A stretch of 45,972 nucleotides of DNA, taken from positions 1 to 45,972 of the IMG/VR virus record IMGVR_UViG_3300009167_000004; one strand, given 5' to 3'. A program made the translations under genes and the position numbers. The notes under the pieces were generated by a model, which did no database searches, was not told where the DNA came from, and saw only the letters and a program-made list of their open reading frames with translations. Of this stretch, positions 1-10,154 are shown piece after piece. This DNA is from a virus. Every line of letters begins with the position of its first letter. Position 1 is the first letter of the stretch.

Positions 1-123
1 CGTAGTAGGAAGCACCTCGGAAGAGGTGACGATTTATGCGGACAAAGACGAGCTAACGGTTCTAACCCAACCTGTTACTCTGGACGCGGCTGGACGGGCC
101 GAGGTCTATCTGAAGGAGCAAGC
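1..123. repeat. Terminal direct repeat, left copy
   Basis: These 123 bases are identical to 45850-45972. The reading frame of the tail-spike gene runs through the join without a break, so this is the overlap of a circular or circularly permuted genome rather than a repeat inside one molecule. Confidence 0.97.
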
Positions 124-1519
124 CGAGGTGAAAATCCTCGATGCCGATGGGGTGCTCAAGCGTCTGTCATTGAACGCCACTAGCGTAGACGCAAAACAGG
201 TGGACATGTCATCAATTACGACTTGGACCGGAGGAGATCTGGCGGGCATGTTCGGAAAGATCACCTCGAGCATCGGACCTGATGCGCAGTACAAGGAGTC
301 TTCGGACAGCGAAAGCATCGTCCCCAGGAACGTACACGACGTTCTGCACGACAAAATCACACCGCAAGATTTCGGAGCAACAGGTGACGGTGTCGCTGAT
401 GACACTGTACATTTGCAGGCGGCTATCAGTAGGGCTCTGGCCACGGGACTGCCGCTCTACCTTGGTCCATATAGCTACAAGATTACGGCGGGGCTTACGG
501 CAAGTGGGCCCTTGCGCATGTATGGTGACTCTGCCAAGGAGTCTATCATTCTGGCGACCTCAGAAGCATTTGACGGTCTTACGATTGCAGTTCCTGGGGC
601 CGACGATGATGTTCCGTTTGAGCTGCGGAACTTCGCCATTGAGCTGGAGAACACCAGTGGGCTGGGAAACATTGCAATCAAGGTAACAACTGGAAACTTT
701 GGGTTGATTGAAGGAGTCACCGCTACCGGAGGAAAGGGGATCGTACTCGCGTATTCCGGACTCACACGCTGTGAAATCAGGCGGTGTGTCGTGAATGTTA
801 AGGGAAGCGCTGCTGTCCAAGGAATCGGAATTGTCCTGGGTCAATTTTGTACTGCAGATGAGTGCACTGTACTTGCAACAGATACCAGCACTCTCTACTG
901 CCGAGGGTTCGATCTATACGATGGGGCCGAAACCAGAGGATGTTTGGCCACCTCATGTGCCCATGGGTTCTTCTTTCAATCGGTCACCGGGAAATCGGTA
1001 GCAAGCGAATGTTATGCCTACAGCTGTGGAGTTGGCTTCCGTCCATACGGGGACGCATCAGTCATCATGTTCTCACGATGCTATGGCTCCGTTACCGCTG
1101 ACGTTGACAATTACGTTTCCACTCCCTACATCAACATAAGAAATTCGTGGAGCGATGTAGACGCCAGGTCGCAGTCGTTCTCTTCAATCGCAACGGTCAG
1201 CCCGATATTCACCTTTGATCCAGGAAGAGAGCTAAACGTTTTCAAGGCAACATATGATGGGGATGCTCTAACAGTAAGAGTTGACCTTGCGACACCGGCA
1301 CCAACTCTGACTCCGTATACGAAGTACCGCATGATCGTTCAAATGGCTGTTGGAACCACTGCATCCGGTGGTCTTACCATGGACGCTGGAATTGCCAGTT
1401 TCACGTTGCCTGCAACACTGGCAGGAGCGGCATACTATACGGCTGAGTTCGTAGTATCGACAGACGGCGTTCTTTGCCAAATGGGGGCCTGGGCAACCAA
1501 CAACTGGAACACGTGGTAG
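1..1519 (+). CDS. Tail spike / pectate-lyase-fold tail protein (3' part of a gene crossing the join)
   Basis: This is the body of a tail spike that probably binds and may degrade a host surface polysaccharide. The true start is ATG 45764, in frame across the circular join, giving 534 residues in all. The first ~110 residues have the usual virion-anchoring pattern (GKVYFYVVGS, then VTIYAD and DAAGRAEVYL). Next comes the pectate-lyase-3 signature ITPQDFGATGDGVADDT followed by LQAAISRAL, which opens a right-handed beta-helix. Helix-type repeats rich in Cys and aromatic residues follow, then a small beta-rich C-terminus. It directly follows the gp4-like adaptor and precedes the gp10-like gene. 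Catalytic activity cannot be judged from sequence alone; the fold assignment is solid. Confidence 0.88.
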   Translation, partial: VVGSTSEEVTIYADKDELTVLTQPVTLDAAGRAEVYLKEQAEVKILDADGVLKRLSLNATSVDAKQVDMSSITTWTGGDLAGMFGKITSSIGPDAQYKESSDSESIVPRNVHDVLHDKITPQDFGATGDGVADDTVHLQAAISRALATGLPLYLGPYSYKITAGLTASGPLRMYGDSAKESIILATSEAFDGLTIAVPGADDDVPFELRNFAIELENTSGLGNIAIKVTTGNFGLIEGVTATGGKGIVLAYSGLTRCEIRRCVVNVKGSAAVQGIGIVLGQFCTADECTVLATDTSTLYCRGFDLYDGAETRGCLATSCAHGFFFQSVTGKSVASECYAYSCGVGFRPYGDASVIMFSRCYGSVTADVDNYVSTPYINIRNSWSDVDARSQSFSSIATVSPIFTFDPGRELNVFKATYDGDALTVRVDLATPAPTLTPYTKYRMIVQMAVGTTASGGLTMDAGIASFTLPATLAGAAYYTAEFVVSTDGVLCQMGAWATNNWNTW

Positions 1520-1520
1520 C

Positions 1521-2984
1521 ATGACAGAGATAGCTACAGGGCAAATCGTCTTCTCTGGCAGCGAGGATAAAAGCTCCGCGCAGCTAGGGGGGGCGATGCC
1601 GTTGGTCATCAATGCAATCACGGACAGCGTTGGAGCGGTCAGAAGGCGTCCTGGCATTTCGCTTTGGTCTTCTTTCCCTGCTGCAGCAGCATCCGGATCT
1701 CCCGTTATAGGTATGAGTCCATTCGGCAGCACACTTGTCTACGTGACCGAGGACAGGTTGCTGCATGCCATATCGCCAAGCGGGGAGATCTTAGAACTTT
1801 CAAGCACGGATGCGACCACCAGGCTTGATGGGGGAGTGCGACCGTCGTTTGTTCAAGGAAGGAACATGCTGGCCATCGCAGGAGGTGGCGCAATCCAGAA
1901 ATGGAGCGGTACTGGACTTTCGGAACGTTTACAGAACACTGGAACTGGGGGACCTCCTCCTGAGGCGACGCATATATCTGGAATTGCACAAAGGCTTGTT
2001 GCAAAGGTGGCGAACGGGACAGCTCAGATCTGGTGGAGCGCACCTCTCGAGCAGTACGAGAACTGGGATATGGTTACCGGCGGAGCCTCTTACATACAAG
2101 CTTCGGCAAAACCAGATCCATTGACGTCCCTGTACGACAACACGAATGAGGTCTTCGCGTTCGGTAGCATGACCCTGCAGGTATTCATTCCATCGAACCT
2201 TGCTGTCGATGCGAATGACCCCAACAACCTACTGGATTTTGCTCCATCAAGGACATTGAACATAGGGACCTTGGCAAATTCGGGAGTGGTTCCTATCGAC
2301 GATGCTTTTGGAGTCCCAGATCGCTATCGAAGAATCATCATTACCGATGGGCGAAGCTACAACGACATATCGAAGAGCATTGCCTATATCCTGCAGGGGA
2401 TGCAGGGGTTCGACGAATGCTGGGGATTCAGAATTCGTTTTGGACGATTCGACTGCCTAGCATGGATGTTTCCGTCCGATGGATACGGCATCATATGGGA
2501 CGCGAACCAAGGATGTTGGGCGGAGTGGCGATCTTGGCTACGAGGTGAGAAGGACATTGCGATCACATCGGCATACCACTGGCCAGAATACAACCTTTTC
2601 TTGATTGGCATGTCGGATGGAAGCATTGCCAAGCTTGACGATCAGGTGTCCACGGATTTGGGTGATCCCATCCGGATTGTCATTGTGAGCGGCTTCAGTA
2701 ACTACGGTAAACAGTCCCTCAAGCTGTCGAGGACTGTTCGCTTTGTCATGAAGCGAGCCGGTGCGATTACAGCGACAAGCGGTCACGTCCGATTCAGTTA
2801 TCGGAACGATGAAGGTAGTTGGTTTGTAGCCAGGGATATCCCGCTAGGAGACGATCCCAATCCGACTATCACGATCCGAAGTTTGGGGACCTTCCGAATT
2901 CGGCAGTGGAAAGTGGAGTACACTGGCAGTGATGAGTTTCAGCTCATCCGAGCTACTGAGGAGTTCGAGAACCTGGAGGGATAA
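1521..2984 (+). CDS. P22 gp10-like tail hub / packaged-DNA stabilisation protein
   Basis: A 487-residue protein resembling the P22 gp10 family, which extends the short-tail tube below gp4 and helps hold packaged DNA in the capsid. Visible family-like features are the N-terminal AMPLVINAITDSVGAVRRRPG segment, beta-propeller-like repeats (QIWWSAPLEQYENWD, SMTLQVFIPSN, SYNDISKSIAYI) and a WAEWRSW strand. The length is close to P22 gp10 (about 470). The start follows the tail-spike stop by one base, so translation is probably coupled. Placed two genes after the gp4-like protein, it supports a P22-type tail. The assignment rests on remembered family character, not a search. Confidence 0.72.
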   Translation: MTEIATGQIVFSGSEDKSSAQLGGAMPLVINAITDSVGAVRRRPGISLWSSFPAAAASGSPVIGMSPFGSTLVYVTEDRLLHAISPSGEILELSSTDATTRLDGGVRPSFVQGRNMLAIAGGGAIQKWSGTGLSERLQNTGTGGPPPEATHISGIAQRLVAKVANGTAQIWWSAPLEQYENWDMVTGGASYIQASAKPDPLTSLYDNTNEVFAFGSMTLQVFIPSNLAVDANDPNNLLDFAPSRTLNIGTLANSGVVPIDDAFGVPDRYRRIIITDGRSYNDISKSIAYILQGMQGFDECWGFRIRFGRFDCLAWMFPSDGYGIIWDANQGCWAEWRSWLRGEKDIAITSAYHWPEYNLFLIGMSDGSIAKLDDQVSTDLGDPIRIVIVSGFSNYGKQSLKLSRTVRFVMKRAGAITATSGHVRFSYRNDEGSWFVARDIPLGDDPNPTITIRSLGTFRIRQWKVEYTGSDEFQLIRATEEFENLEG

Positions 2985-2986
2985 CG

Positions 2987-3352
2987 ATGGCATCATTTGG
3001 CCTCGATGACGTATTTAGCGGCTCGACATTTTCGGGCATGGCATCCGGTGCACTCGCTGGTGGAGCGGTTGGAGGATGGCCAGGAGCAATCATTGGAGGG
3101 CTCGGGGGAGCTGGAATTGGAGCATATTCCAACTATCAGCGCGACAACGCTACACAGCAGCAGAAGAGCAATATTGACCAACTGCTGGCCAGTATGCACA
3201 CCTCGAATTCGTCCAACATGGCGTCCTATCTAGCCGGGCTGAACAAAGCACTGGCCTACTACGGACCAGCACAAGAGCAGTATTCGCTGCTTTATGGCAG
3301 AGGTGGAGCTGCATCTACGGGAAAGGGAGTTTGGGGAAACACGGGGGTCTAA
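2987..3352 (+). CDS. Gly-rich small virion-associated protein
   Basis: 121 residues. The N-terminus has a long glycine-zipper-like stretch (SGALAGGAVGGWPGAIIGGL, then GGAGIGAY) that could insert in a membrane. The C-terminal half is hydrophilic and helical. GGAGGG lies 6 bases before the ATG. The gene sits between the gp10-like tail gene and large internal-type proteins, so a role as a minor ejected or tail-tip protein is an inference. No family recognised. Confidence 0.75.
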   Translation: MASFGLDDVFSGSTFSGMASGALAGGAVGGWPGAIIGGLGGAGIGAYSNYQRDNATQQQKSNIDQLLASMHTSNSSNMASYLAGLNKALAYYGPAQEQYSLLYGRGGAASTGKGVWGNTGV

Positions 3353-3353
3353 C

Positions 3354-4841
3354 ATGGCCAACGAATGGCAATCCAAATCAGACCCAAGAACTGGACGTCC
3401 GTTTGAGAGCGAAGCTCAATATCTGGACTGGCAGGCTTGGAGTGCAGGGCAGCAGCAGGCAGCTTCCGCATCGGCCTCGGCTGTCGATAAGGCATCGAGA
3501 AGCGCAGGGCCCGGCTATGACTTTGGAGGCACGAGGGCTTACTACGTCGATCCGGAAAGCGGTTACTACCATTTTGGAACAACCGTCTCTTCTCAGGCTC
3601 CAACAAGAGCGGGTAACCCAGAGGGAGCGACAGAAAATCAAGCAGGATCCGGATATATCGATCCGAATACAGGACAGATATATTACAACGTTGGACCAGC
3701 CCCATCATCTCAGCCTCCTCCTAGAGCAGGTAGTCCCAATGAAGCAGGATCCGGATATGTAAACAACAGTGGAGCCGTACAGCAAAACTCCAGACAGTAC
3801 GACTACACCACGGATTACGGACTTGGTCCCGCTAATGCTGGGATAATACCGATAGCACACGACGCCTCTGGAACACCGACAGCTTTTTACGCTGGCACAT
3901 TCGGCGGTGGTGGAAAGGTGTTCACCACGCTTGCAGAGGCGCAAGCGTCTGTGCAGCAATACAAGCAGTGGTACGAGACCCAGAACCCACCGAAGGGTGG
4001 CGGTGGAACTTCGGGACCAACAACCACGACAACTCAAACTCCTCCCCCCACCGGACTGCTCACCGATCCCGGATTCGGGGAGAAGTACTACGATTCCACA
4101 AAGGACTTCTACACCGGGAAAAGCAATGCGCAGAACTGGTGGGAACAGACGGCCAATCAACCACTGGCTAGCCAGCAAATGTGGCAGGCGTACAATGGGA
4201 TATTTAGCAATCCTAATTATCTCGACGATTACTATGGCCGAAAGGCACAGCAGGCACAGACGACTCTAGACAGGAAGGCATCGTCTGGGGGATGGGCGGA
4301 CAGCGGTGCATCTGCGAGAGCAACGGCGAATATAGACCTGTTATTCGCGGATGAGGCCCGCAAGGGGATGCAGGACTTTGCTACCACGGGGATGGGGCTT
4401 GCTAGTTCCGCTGATGCGGGAAACCTGGCGAAGTTGGCAGCAGCCTCCGGAGTCGATGCAACGAATCTTGCAAAGATCACTGCGGGCCAGGTTGCGTCGG
4501 GAAGCGCGCAGAATTTGGAGGAGAACCGTCTTACGGGTGGCCTCACGGCTTCGATACTACTTGGGAATCAGCAGGCGAATGCTGTGTATCAGGGCCTGAG
4601 CGCTATCGAGCAGCAGAATTTCATTACGCAAATGATGGAATTGCAACTGAGGGTGCAACAGGGTCAGTTGACAGCTGCACAGGCATACCAGCAAGGCGTG
4701 GAGCTACTGCAGTCGTTGGCTACAATCTCAAAGCTAGGAACGAGTTATCAGGGAGGACAGCAAAACACAGGCAGTAACACGCAGACCGAACAGAAAAAGC
4801 AGGAAGAAAATACGGGGAAGAATACGGGGTACTATGTTTAA
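3354..4841 (+). CDS. Putative internal virion / ejection protein
   Basis: 495 residues from ATG 3354, which lies one base after the previous stop; an upstream in-frame ATG at 3294 would overlap the previous gene and lacks support. The first ~270 residues are low complexity (Gly, Ser, Tyr, Gln, Pro), with a duplicated element ending EAGSGYVNNSG / NQAGSGYIDPN. The rest is a helical Ala/Gln-rich region typical of ejected proteins. Together with the next two genes it occupies the place of P22 gp7/gp16/gp20-type proteins, but no homology is claimed. Confidence 0.75.
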   Translation: MANEWQSKSDPRTGRPFESEAQYLDWQAWSAGQQQAASASASAVDKASRSAGPGYDFGGTRAYYVDPESGYYHFGTTVSSQAPTRAGNPEGATENQAGSGYIDPNTGQIYYNVGPAPSSQPPPRAGSPNEAGSGYVNNSGAVQQNSRQYDYTTDYGLGPANAGIIPIAHDASGTPTAFYAGTFGGGGKVFTTLAEAQASVQQYKQWYETQNPPKGGGGTSGPTTTTTQTPPPTGLLTDPGFGEKYYDSTKDFYTGKSNAQNWWEQTANQPLASQQMWQAYNGIFSNPNYLDDYYGRKAQQAQTTLDRKASSGGWADSGASARATANIDLLFADEARKGMQDFATTGMGLASSADAGNLAKLAAASGVDATNLAKITAGQVASGSAQNLEENRLTGGLTASILLGNQQANAVYQGLSAIEQQNFITQMMELQLRVQQGQLTAAQAYQQGVELLQSLATISKLGTSYQGGQQNTGSNTQTEQKKQEENTGKNTGYYV

Positions 4842-6756
4842 CCCTCGTTCCCTAGGAGTTCCGGACTTTGGCAATGTGGCCATCATGCCGCCGAGCATGG
4901 TTCCGCAGATCAGGTCTGTTGGAGACACAATCGATGCGTTTATCGAGAATCGCCGACGACAAGCGCAGGAGGCTAGAGCTGCCGCAGCACTGAAGTTGCA
5001 ACAGGATAGACTGCAGGCGCAGGAGGAGAGAGATGCGGCGGCACTGAAAGAACGTGAGGCGTATGGACGAAGAAAACAGGACCTTGCAGAAAAGAAACAG
5101 GAAGCAGACGAACTTTTCCGGAGGACAAAGGAAAACAGGGCTACCATCGATCCCCTTATGCGATCTATCGGGCAGGGCAAAGCCCCCGGATCGATCCTGC
5201 TGTACGACGAATCAGGACAGCCGTTCATTTCGCAGCCACGATTCGAGCAGTATCAGGAAGAGCCCCCACAGCTCGGTCCGGTGGCATCGCCTGTTCCATC
5301 TCCTGGAGTGGGTCAGGAAGCTATTCTATCTGCTCGTAAGGTCTTTGTTGACGAACCTGGAGGAGATGAAGAATCACAAATCGTTGTTGAGAATCCCGAC
5401 GGCACAACAGAGATCAGGATGGTGCCTCCGGGAACACTCCCTCCAGGCGCACAAGAAGGATCACGTCTCGACTACGAGTCCGTCTTTCCCAGCCCACCGC
5501 CATCTGCTGCCCCACCGATTCCTTCTCTTCCACAGGGCCCACCGGCGGTTCAACCGAGCCAACCGACACCACAGCTTCGTCCCCAGGATATAACGCCAGC
5601 TGCTATGCCTGGAAGCATCGATGCGGCCATGCTGGCATCAGCTCCTCGTCCCGCGGCTCCAGCCGCCCCTGTCAAGAAGAGAGGACGATGGGTCATACCA
5701 ATGCCGGGGGGAGAGCCTATGGTGGTCGACATGGAGACCGCTCGCCAGGCCCACCTAGACGAGGTTCGGAGCCAAATACAGTCTATCGAGGAGGCGATGG
5801 GGAGTCCTGGAATGACCCAAGATGGAGCGATCTATCTGGCCCGTAAGAAAGCCATTTTGCTCGCCGATCTGCCTCCTGAAGACCAGAGGTCAATCATGCG
5901 CCAGCAGGGAGCGATGGATATTGCTGGCATCAACGCAATAGAACGACAGGCTGATAGGGCATCACGGGAGAAGATTGCGGAAATGCGAGGAAAAAAGCGC
6001 ATCAACGCAATGTTGGCTGCAGGTGGTGGACCCTTGCCGGCCGGAGAGCTTGATGAGGCATACGCGCGGCTTCCACAAAAGCTTGCGAATCCTACCGCGC
6101 AGCAGGTTAGGTCAATCTTGGCGCTCGAGACGAGAACACTCAATTGGGCCAAGCTCATTGGAGTAGGAACCAATCGTCTAGCGTTGGCGGAACGAAACAT
6201 TACTCTGGAGGGACCAGATTCAGGGACCGCCCATGTCGAGTCGATGATGAATTTCTTTGGTTACATTCGTGGTGGTGTACCTGCGAAGAATGAAACTGTT
6301 GAGTGGCGCCATATGACAGGAAATGCCATCAATACACTCGACAGTATTGGCCTGTATTTCAAGCTTGGTCCCATTGGAAGTTACATTTCCAACACAGATT
6401 TGAGTGAAGAGGAAAAACGAAAACTCGCAAAAGACCTCGATTCGAGAATGACTCCAGGACAGAGACGGTCTTTGCAGAAGGCAATTCACGAATCAAGATC
6501 TGCTCTGCTTACCTATGCAGAGAAGGATTCGGACGCTATGGCAGAGTCGTTCCGTCATGGAACCACAGCAGAGCAGGCCAAAGCGGCAGACATGATCAAC
6601 TCGCTCCGAACTGGTGCTGGTCTGAAAAGAAAGGATTACTTCAAGTTTTGGGGGAAGCGTGCGACATCTCCAGAGGAGTACAACGTCGAAACTAAGGAGA
6701 AACCCACTGGGAAAATGACCTTGGATGAGGCTCTCAAGGCGATGGAGGGTAGGTAA
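4834..6756 (+). CDS. Putative internal virion protein with coiled coil and Pro-rich linker
   Basis: 640 residues overlapping the previous gene by 8 bases. Residues ~35-100 form a strongly charged coiled coil rich in Gln, Arg and Glu (NRRRQAQEARAAAALKLQQ and on). Residues ~145-285 are Pro-rich and disordered, and the last ~330 residues are helical. It ends in a TAATG overlap with the next gene, GGAGGG sitting just before it. Long coiled-coil proteins between tail-hub and lysis-type genes are commonly ejected with the genome; this is inferred from position. Confidence 0.75.
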   Translation: MFNPRSLGVPDFGNVAIMPPSMVPQIRSVGDTIDAFIENRRRQAQEARAAAALKLQQDRLQAQEERDAAALKEREAYGRRKQDLAEKKQEADELFRRTKENRATIDPLMRSIGQGKAPGSILLYDESGQPFISQPRFEQYQEEPPQLGPVASPVPSPGVGQEAILSARKVFVDEPGGDEESQIVVENPDGTTEIRMVPPGTLPPGAQEGSRLDYESVFPSPPPSAAPPIPSLPQGPPAVQPSQPTPQLRPQDITPAAMPGSIDAAMLASAPRPAAPAAPVKKRGRWVIPMPGGEPMVVDMETARQAHLDEVRSQIQSIEEAMGSPGMTQDGAIYLARKKAILLADLPPEDQRSIMRQQGAMDIAGINAIERQADRASREKIAEMRGKKRINAMLAAGGGPLPAGELDEAYARLPQKLANPTAQQVRSILALETRTLNWAKLIGVGTNRLALAERNITLEGPDSGTAHVESMMNFFGYIRGGVPAKNETVEWRHMTGNAINTLDSIGLYFKLGPIGSYISNTDLSEEEKRKLAKDLDSRMTPGQRRSLQKAIHESRSALLTYAEKDSDAMAESFRHGTTAEQAKAADMINSLRTGAGLKRKDYFKFWGKRATSPEEYNVETKEKPTGKMTLDEALKAMEGR

Positions 6757-9221
6757 TGGCAACAGTAGAAGATCTTCTGAGGCTTCCACCCCAAAAGTTG
6801 CGATTTCTCGCAGACAACGTTGATCCAAATGATGAGGGTTACCCGCTGATAGAGAAGGCATTGGAGGAATTGGATAAGCGAAGGAGTGGAAAACTTAGCT
6901 CCGACATCGCTGCGGGAACGACCCCACCGAAGAGCAAATGGCAGATGGCCAAGGAGTCGCTTGGGGAAACGGTTACCCAAGATCTTGGACCGTCGGGCCT
7001 GGCAGAGACCGCCAGGACGATTGGCGGGGCCAGCGCTCGCGCGGGGGACGTCCTGCTTCGCCAGGGGGCTGGGACCGCTGCAGCCGCCATCCAGGCTGTT
7101 CCGGGAGTCGCTCCAGCCTTCGAAGCGGCCGGCGACTTGGCACAAACCCTCGTTCCTAGCCAAAGAGAACGTATTCGCAGCGTTCTTCCCACACCTGGGT
7201 ATTTCGAATCGGTGGTCGAGCAATCTCCATCACCACTGGCATCACGTGTTGCCGGATGGAGTGCAGCTCCACTTGGCGCCGCTGGACGTCTTGGAGCTAC
7301 CGTTAAGGGAGTAGCTGAACCATTGGTTAAGCCAGTGGTTCAGCTTTCCAACGCTTTGAGAGCTGCGACTTCTCGTGCTGGTCCAGGCGTATCGACGATG
7401 ATTTCAGGTGCATCCACTCCGGCTCTCATGGCTGCTGGAGAAGCCGCCATCCGACGGATGCCTGGAGCATCAGCCGATCTATATCGTGCGACCACGGGCC
7501 GTGATATCTCTCTCCCAGAGTCCTATGCTCCTCTCAGCCTTCGGAGAGAAATCCTTCCAGCAGCCGCTTTAGGATCTCTTGCTTCTGTTGTTCCAGCTGC
7601 TGCCGCATCAGCATCGAATCCAGCTTCGCAGGGTGGAAGAATCGCGGCCAGATATGCGGCTGAACGAAAGGCGGGAACCTACGAGCCGGAAGAATTCCAG
7701 CGTTTGGACACTGGACGTAAGGGGGTTTCGCAAGCATGGCAGGAGGCACAGCCTGCTGTCGATGAGGCTCGGGATCTGGCCAAAACGTCCGTAGCCGATG
7801 CGATGGAACAGGCGAAGTTTGAGTCAGGTCGTGCACTCTCTCTGCGCAAAGCAGACATTCAGGCTGGAGTTGAAGAGGCTTCCAACGCAGCAAAGGTCCG
7901 TATGGCGGAAGCGGCATCTACTGTTGAGCCCAGAATGAGGTCGAAGCTTGGCGAGCAACGTATGACTGCCAAGAAGGCATTCGAGAGGGACATGGCTACT
8001 TTGGAGAAGTTCCTGGTCGACGAAAACGGACGTCCGATGAAGTTCGATACGGAGCCCCTCTTTCAACGAATCCGCAATATCGTTGCAGAATCCGCACGAC
8101 AGGATACTGAGAATACCCCAGGTGAGATCAGATTGCCCCTTGGTGAGCAGCAGGCAAACGTTGAGAGCATGTTACGGCGTTATCTTGGAGGTCCCAAGAC
8201 GAAGGCAGAACAAAACGTCATTCTCGATGCTCGAGGCAATCCAATTGCATCGGGACAGAGTCAAGCTGAGAACACTGCAACGATCAGAGACTTCCGAAGA
8301 GCCATCCAGGAGCTTGGAACCCTGGCAAATTCAGGAACCCCAGAGAAACGCTATCCATACCAAAAAATAGTTCGTTCCATTCGGGATTACCTGATTGAAG
8401 TCGATCCAACTCAAACCCTAGGCGACATTTACCAAAAATACAGAACGTCGGCTACGCAAAGGGAGCGGCTCAACCAGATGGTTTACCGCGAAGAGAGCGA
8501 AAAGCTTGGCACAGGTGGAGTGAGGGATCGGTTTGATGACCCTGACATCGAGGCTCCAACGCCAGATGTGACGCCAGGCGAAGAATTGCGCGGTCGGAAG
8601 TTTCTCGTTTCCTCAACCGACCCAAGTGGAGAAATGGGGGTCAGTCGACCCCAGTATGAAGAGGTAAGACAAGCTGGGTTCGATCCGGAGTTGGAGGAAA
8701 TGTCTTCCGCCCGAAGATCGTCTGATTATGATGCTCAACGTGCCAAGCGTATAGCAGATGAAGAGATAGCTCGAGAGGAGTTGAATCAGCAGCAGCAGCT
8801 CAGAGGAACAAAAGAACGAGCCACTAGGCAGGCAGAGATCCCTATTGGCGTCGCCAAGCGAGCACAGGAGAAGATCACATCTGCGAAACATGCTTACGAG
8901 GAGTCACGCTGGCCGGGCCCTATGAAACTCGCCCCTGGGCTCATCATGGGCGGTGCTGGGATGACCTACCCTGGACAGCATGGGTTGGTCCTGACGCTTC
9001 TTGGAGCTACGTCGACCGCGAATGAGCTGGCACAGCCTCTGCGGAGCCGGGCGGCCTACTACCTGCCAAGCGCAGAGCAGCTGCGAATGGGACTTCCGCT
9101 TCTTGTTGGTCCCGAGCTAGCAGGTGGAAGGCTGGGGAATCCTGTGGTTCCAATGGTCGACTTTCTACGCGAAAAAGAGCGATATAGAGAGGAACAAGCA
9201 GAACGAATCTGGAAGAGGTGA
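6756..9221 (+). CDS. Large putative internal virion / DNA-ejection protein
   Basis: 821 residues, the longest product in the genome. Residues 1-300 are Ala/Gly/Pro-rich with several weakly hydrophobic stretches; residues ~310-450 and ~620-730 are long charged helices. A C-terminal hydrophobic patch (LAPGLIMGGAGMTYPGQHG) may touch membrane. The start overlaps the previous stop (TAATG) with GGAGGG upstream. Position and composition fit the largest ejection protein of short-tailed phages. No lytic transglycosylase or peptidase motif was seen here. Confidence 0.75.
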   Translation: MATVEDLLRLPPQKLRFLADNVDPNDEGYPLIEKALEELDKRRSGKLSSDIAAGTTPPKSKWQMAKESLGETVTQDLGPSGLAETARTIGGASARAGDVLLRQGAGTAAAAIQAVPGVAPAFEAAGDLAQTLVPSQRERIRSVLPTPGYFESVVEQSPSPLASRVAGWSAAPLGAAGRLGATVKGVAEPLVKPVVQLSNALRAATSRAGPGVSTMISGASTPALMAAGEAAIRRMPGASADLYRATTGRDISLPESYAPLSLRREILPAAALGSLASVVPAAAASASNPASQGGRIAARYAAERKAGTYEPEEFQRLDTGRKGVSQAWQEAQPAVDEARDLAKTSVADAMEQAKFESGRALSLRKADIQAGVEEASNAAKVRMAEAASTVEPRMRSKLGEQRMTAKKAFERDMATLEKFLVDENGRPMKFDTEPLFQRIRNIVAESARQDTENTPGEIRLPLGEQQANVESMLRRYLGGPKTKAEQNVILDARGNPIASGQSQAENTATIRDFRRAIQELGTLANSGTPEKRYPYQKIVRSIRDYLIEVDPTQTLGDIYQKYRTSATQRERLNQMVYREESEKLGTGGVRDRFDDPDIEAPTPDVTPGEELRGRKFLVSSTDPSGEMGVSRPQYEEVRQAGFDPELEEMSSARRSSDYDAQRAKRIADEEIAREELNQQQQLRGTKERATRQAEIPIGVAKRAQEKITSAKHAYEESRWPGPMKLAPGLIMGGAGMTYPGQHGLVLTLLGATSTANELAQPLRSRAAYYLPSAEQLRMGLPLLVGPELAGGRLGNPVVPMVDFLREKERYREEQAERIWKR

Positions 9222-9224
9222 CAC

Positions 9225-9650
9225 ATGATGTTGGCTCAATCGATAGGACTTGGATATCCGACGGTTCCTGGAGCGAATGAGACCGTCGTTCTTTTTGATT
9301 CTTCTTTGACGTTCAAGGGACTTGAATTAGCAACCCTTGGGATAACACGTCTCAGATTTGACTTTGCTGGACTCGATCAGCCTAGCGCTGCCAGTGGGCT
9401 TAAGGGCTATAAGAGCATAGATAAGGGAGTAACCTGGCATCAATCGGAATTCGTATGCAAGGGAGCTTCCATCATTATTCCAGTTCAGGTTACAGCTGAT
9501 ACAGGATCGGCTTCTTGCTATTACGACATAGCCATCAGTTCGGCAAGGTACGTAAAATTCACCTTTACCGCTGGAGCCGCTCCTCCGACAGCTGGAGCAT
9601 GGCATCCTGTTATTACCCTACAGACCGATCATCCTGAAGGAGCTACGTAA
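9225..9650 (+). CDS. Hypothetical beta-rich virion protein
   Basis: 141 residues, mostly short beta strands with alternating polar and hydrophobic residues (RLRFDFAGLDQP, ARYVKFTFTAG). There is no signal peptide or membrane segment. AGAGGTG lies just before the ATG, and the gene starts three bases after the ejection-protein stop. A small receptor-binding or tail-decoration role would suit the composition, but no family is recognised. Confidence 0.7.
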   Translation: MMLAQSIGLGYPTVPGANETVVLFDSSLTFKGLELATLGITRLRFDFAGLDQPSAASGLKGYKSIDKGVTWHQSEFVCKGASIIIPVQVTADTGSASCYYDIAISSARYVKFTFTAGAAPPTAGAWHPVITLQTDHPEGAT

Positions 9651-9662
9651 TGGGAGATCGAC

Positions 9663-10064
9663 ATGCGACACGACCTCACGGATACGGATGAAAACGACGC
9701 CATAACAGACGATGGGATAACCCCAGGCATATTGGCCGAGAAATCCCATGTTCCTGCAACACAACTCTACGTTGAAGAAATGGTGAGGACCGGGAATAAG
9801 CGTCACAAAGATGCGTGCTTTGCCAGGAGGCTGGTCAGAAGGTGGACGTTGGTAATTGCAGCGATGTTTGGAGCACTTGCTGTAATACAGGTAGTAATTG
9901 CTCTATATGGCAAGGCGATTATAAGGGAGACCGTTCACGATGCTATTCATGAGGAGATAGGAAAGATCGTGAACAGTGACAAGAATGAGGTTCCCAATAC
10001 GTTGACTGGCAAGTACCACTTGCAGTGGCCTCCATTTGCGCAAGTCCGCGATGTCACACCCTAA
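9663..10064 (+). CDS. Single-pass membrane protein, candidate holin
   Basis: 133 residues with an acidic N-terminus, a basic cluster (RRLVRRW) and one membrane helix at about residues 62-83 (LVIAAMFGALAVIQVVIALYG), then a charged C-terminal tail. GGGAG lies 6 bases before the start. It is the last gene of the late block, just before a strong hairpin. One-helix proteins at this place are often holins or spanin-like proteins, but the lytic transglycosylase is far away at 29.7-30.3 kb, so the lysis role is only a guess. Confidence 0.7.
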   Translation: MRHDLTDTDENDAITDDGITPGILAEKSHVPATQLYVEEMVRTGNKRHKDACFARRLVRRWTLVIAAMFGALAVIQVVIALYGKAIIRETVHDAIHEEIGKIVNSDKNEVPNTLTGKYHLQWPPFAQVRDVTP

Positions 10065-10071
10065 ATACACC

Positions 10072-10105
10072 AACGCCAGGCTTGCTTTTTCGGCAGCCTG
10101 GCGTT
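10072..10105 (+). terminator. Strong hairpin ending the late virion operon
   Basis: An 11-bp perfect stem (AACGCCAGGCT / AGCCTGGCGTT) with a 12-base loop, eight bases after the last late gene. The sequence after the stem is only moderately T-rich, so it may need a factor or act as an mRNA 3' end. Confidence 0.75.
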
Positions 10106-10154
10106 AGCGTTATCTTCTGACCCCCCAGAAGATGGTCAAAAACATCGCACATAG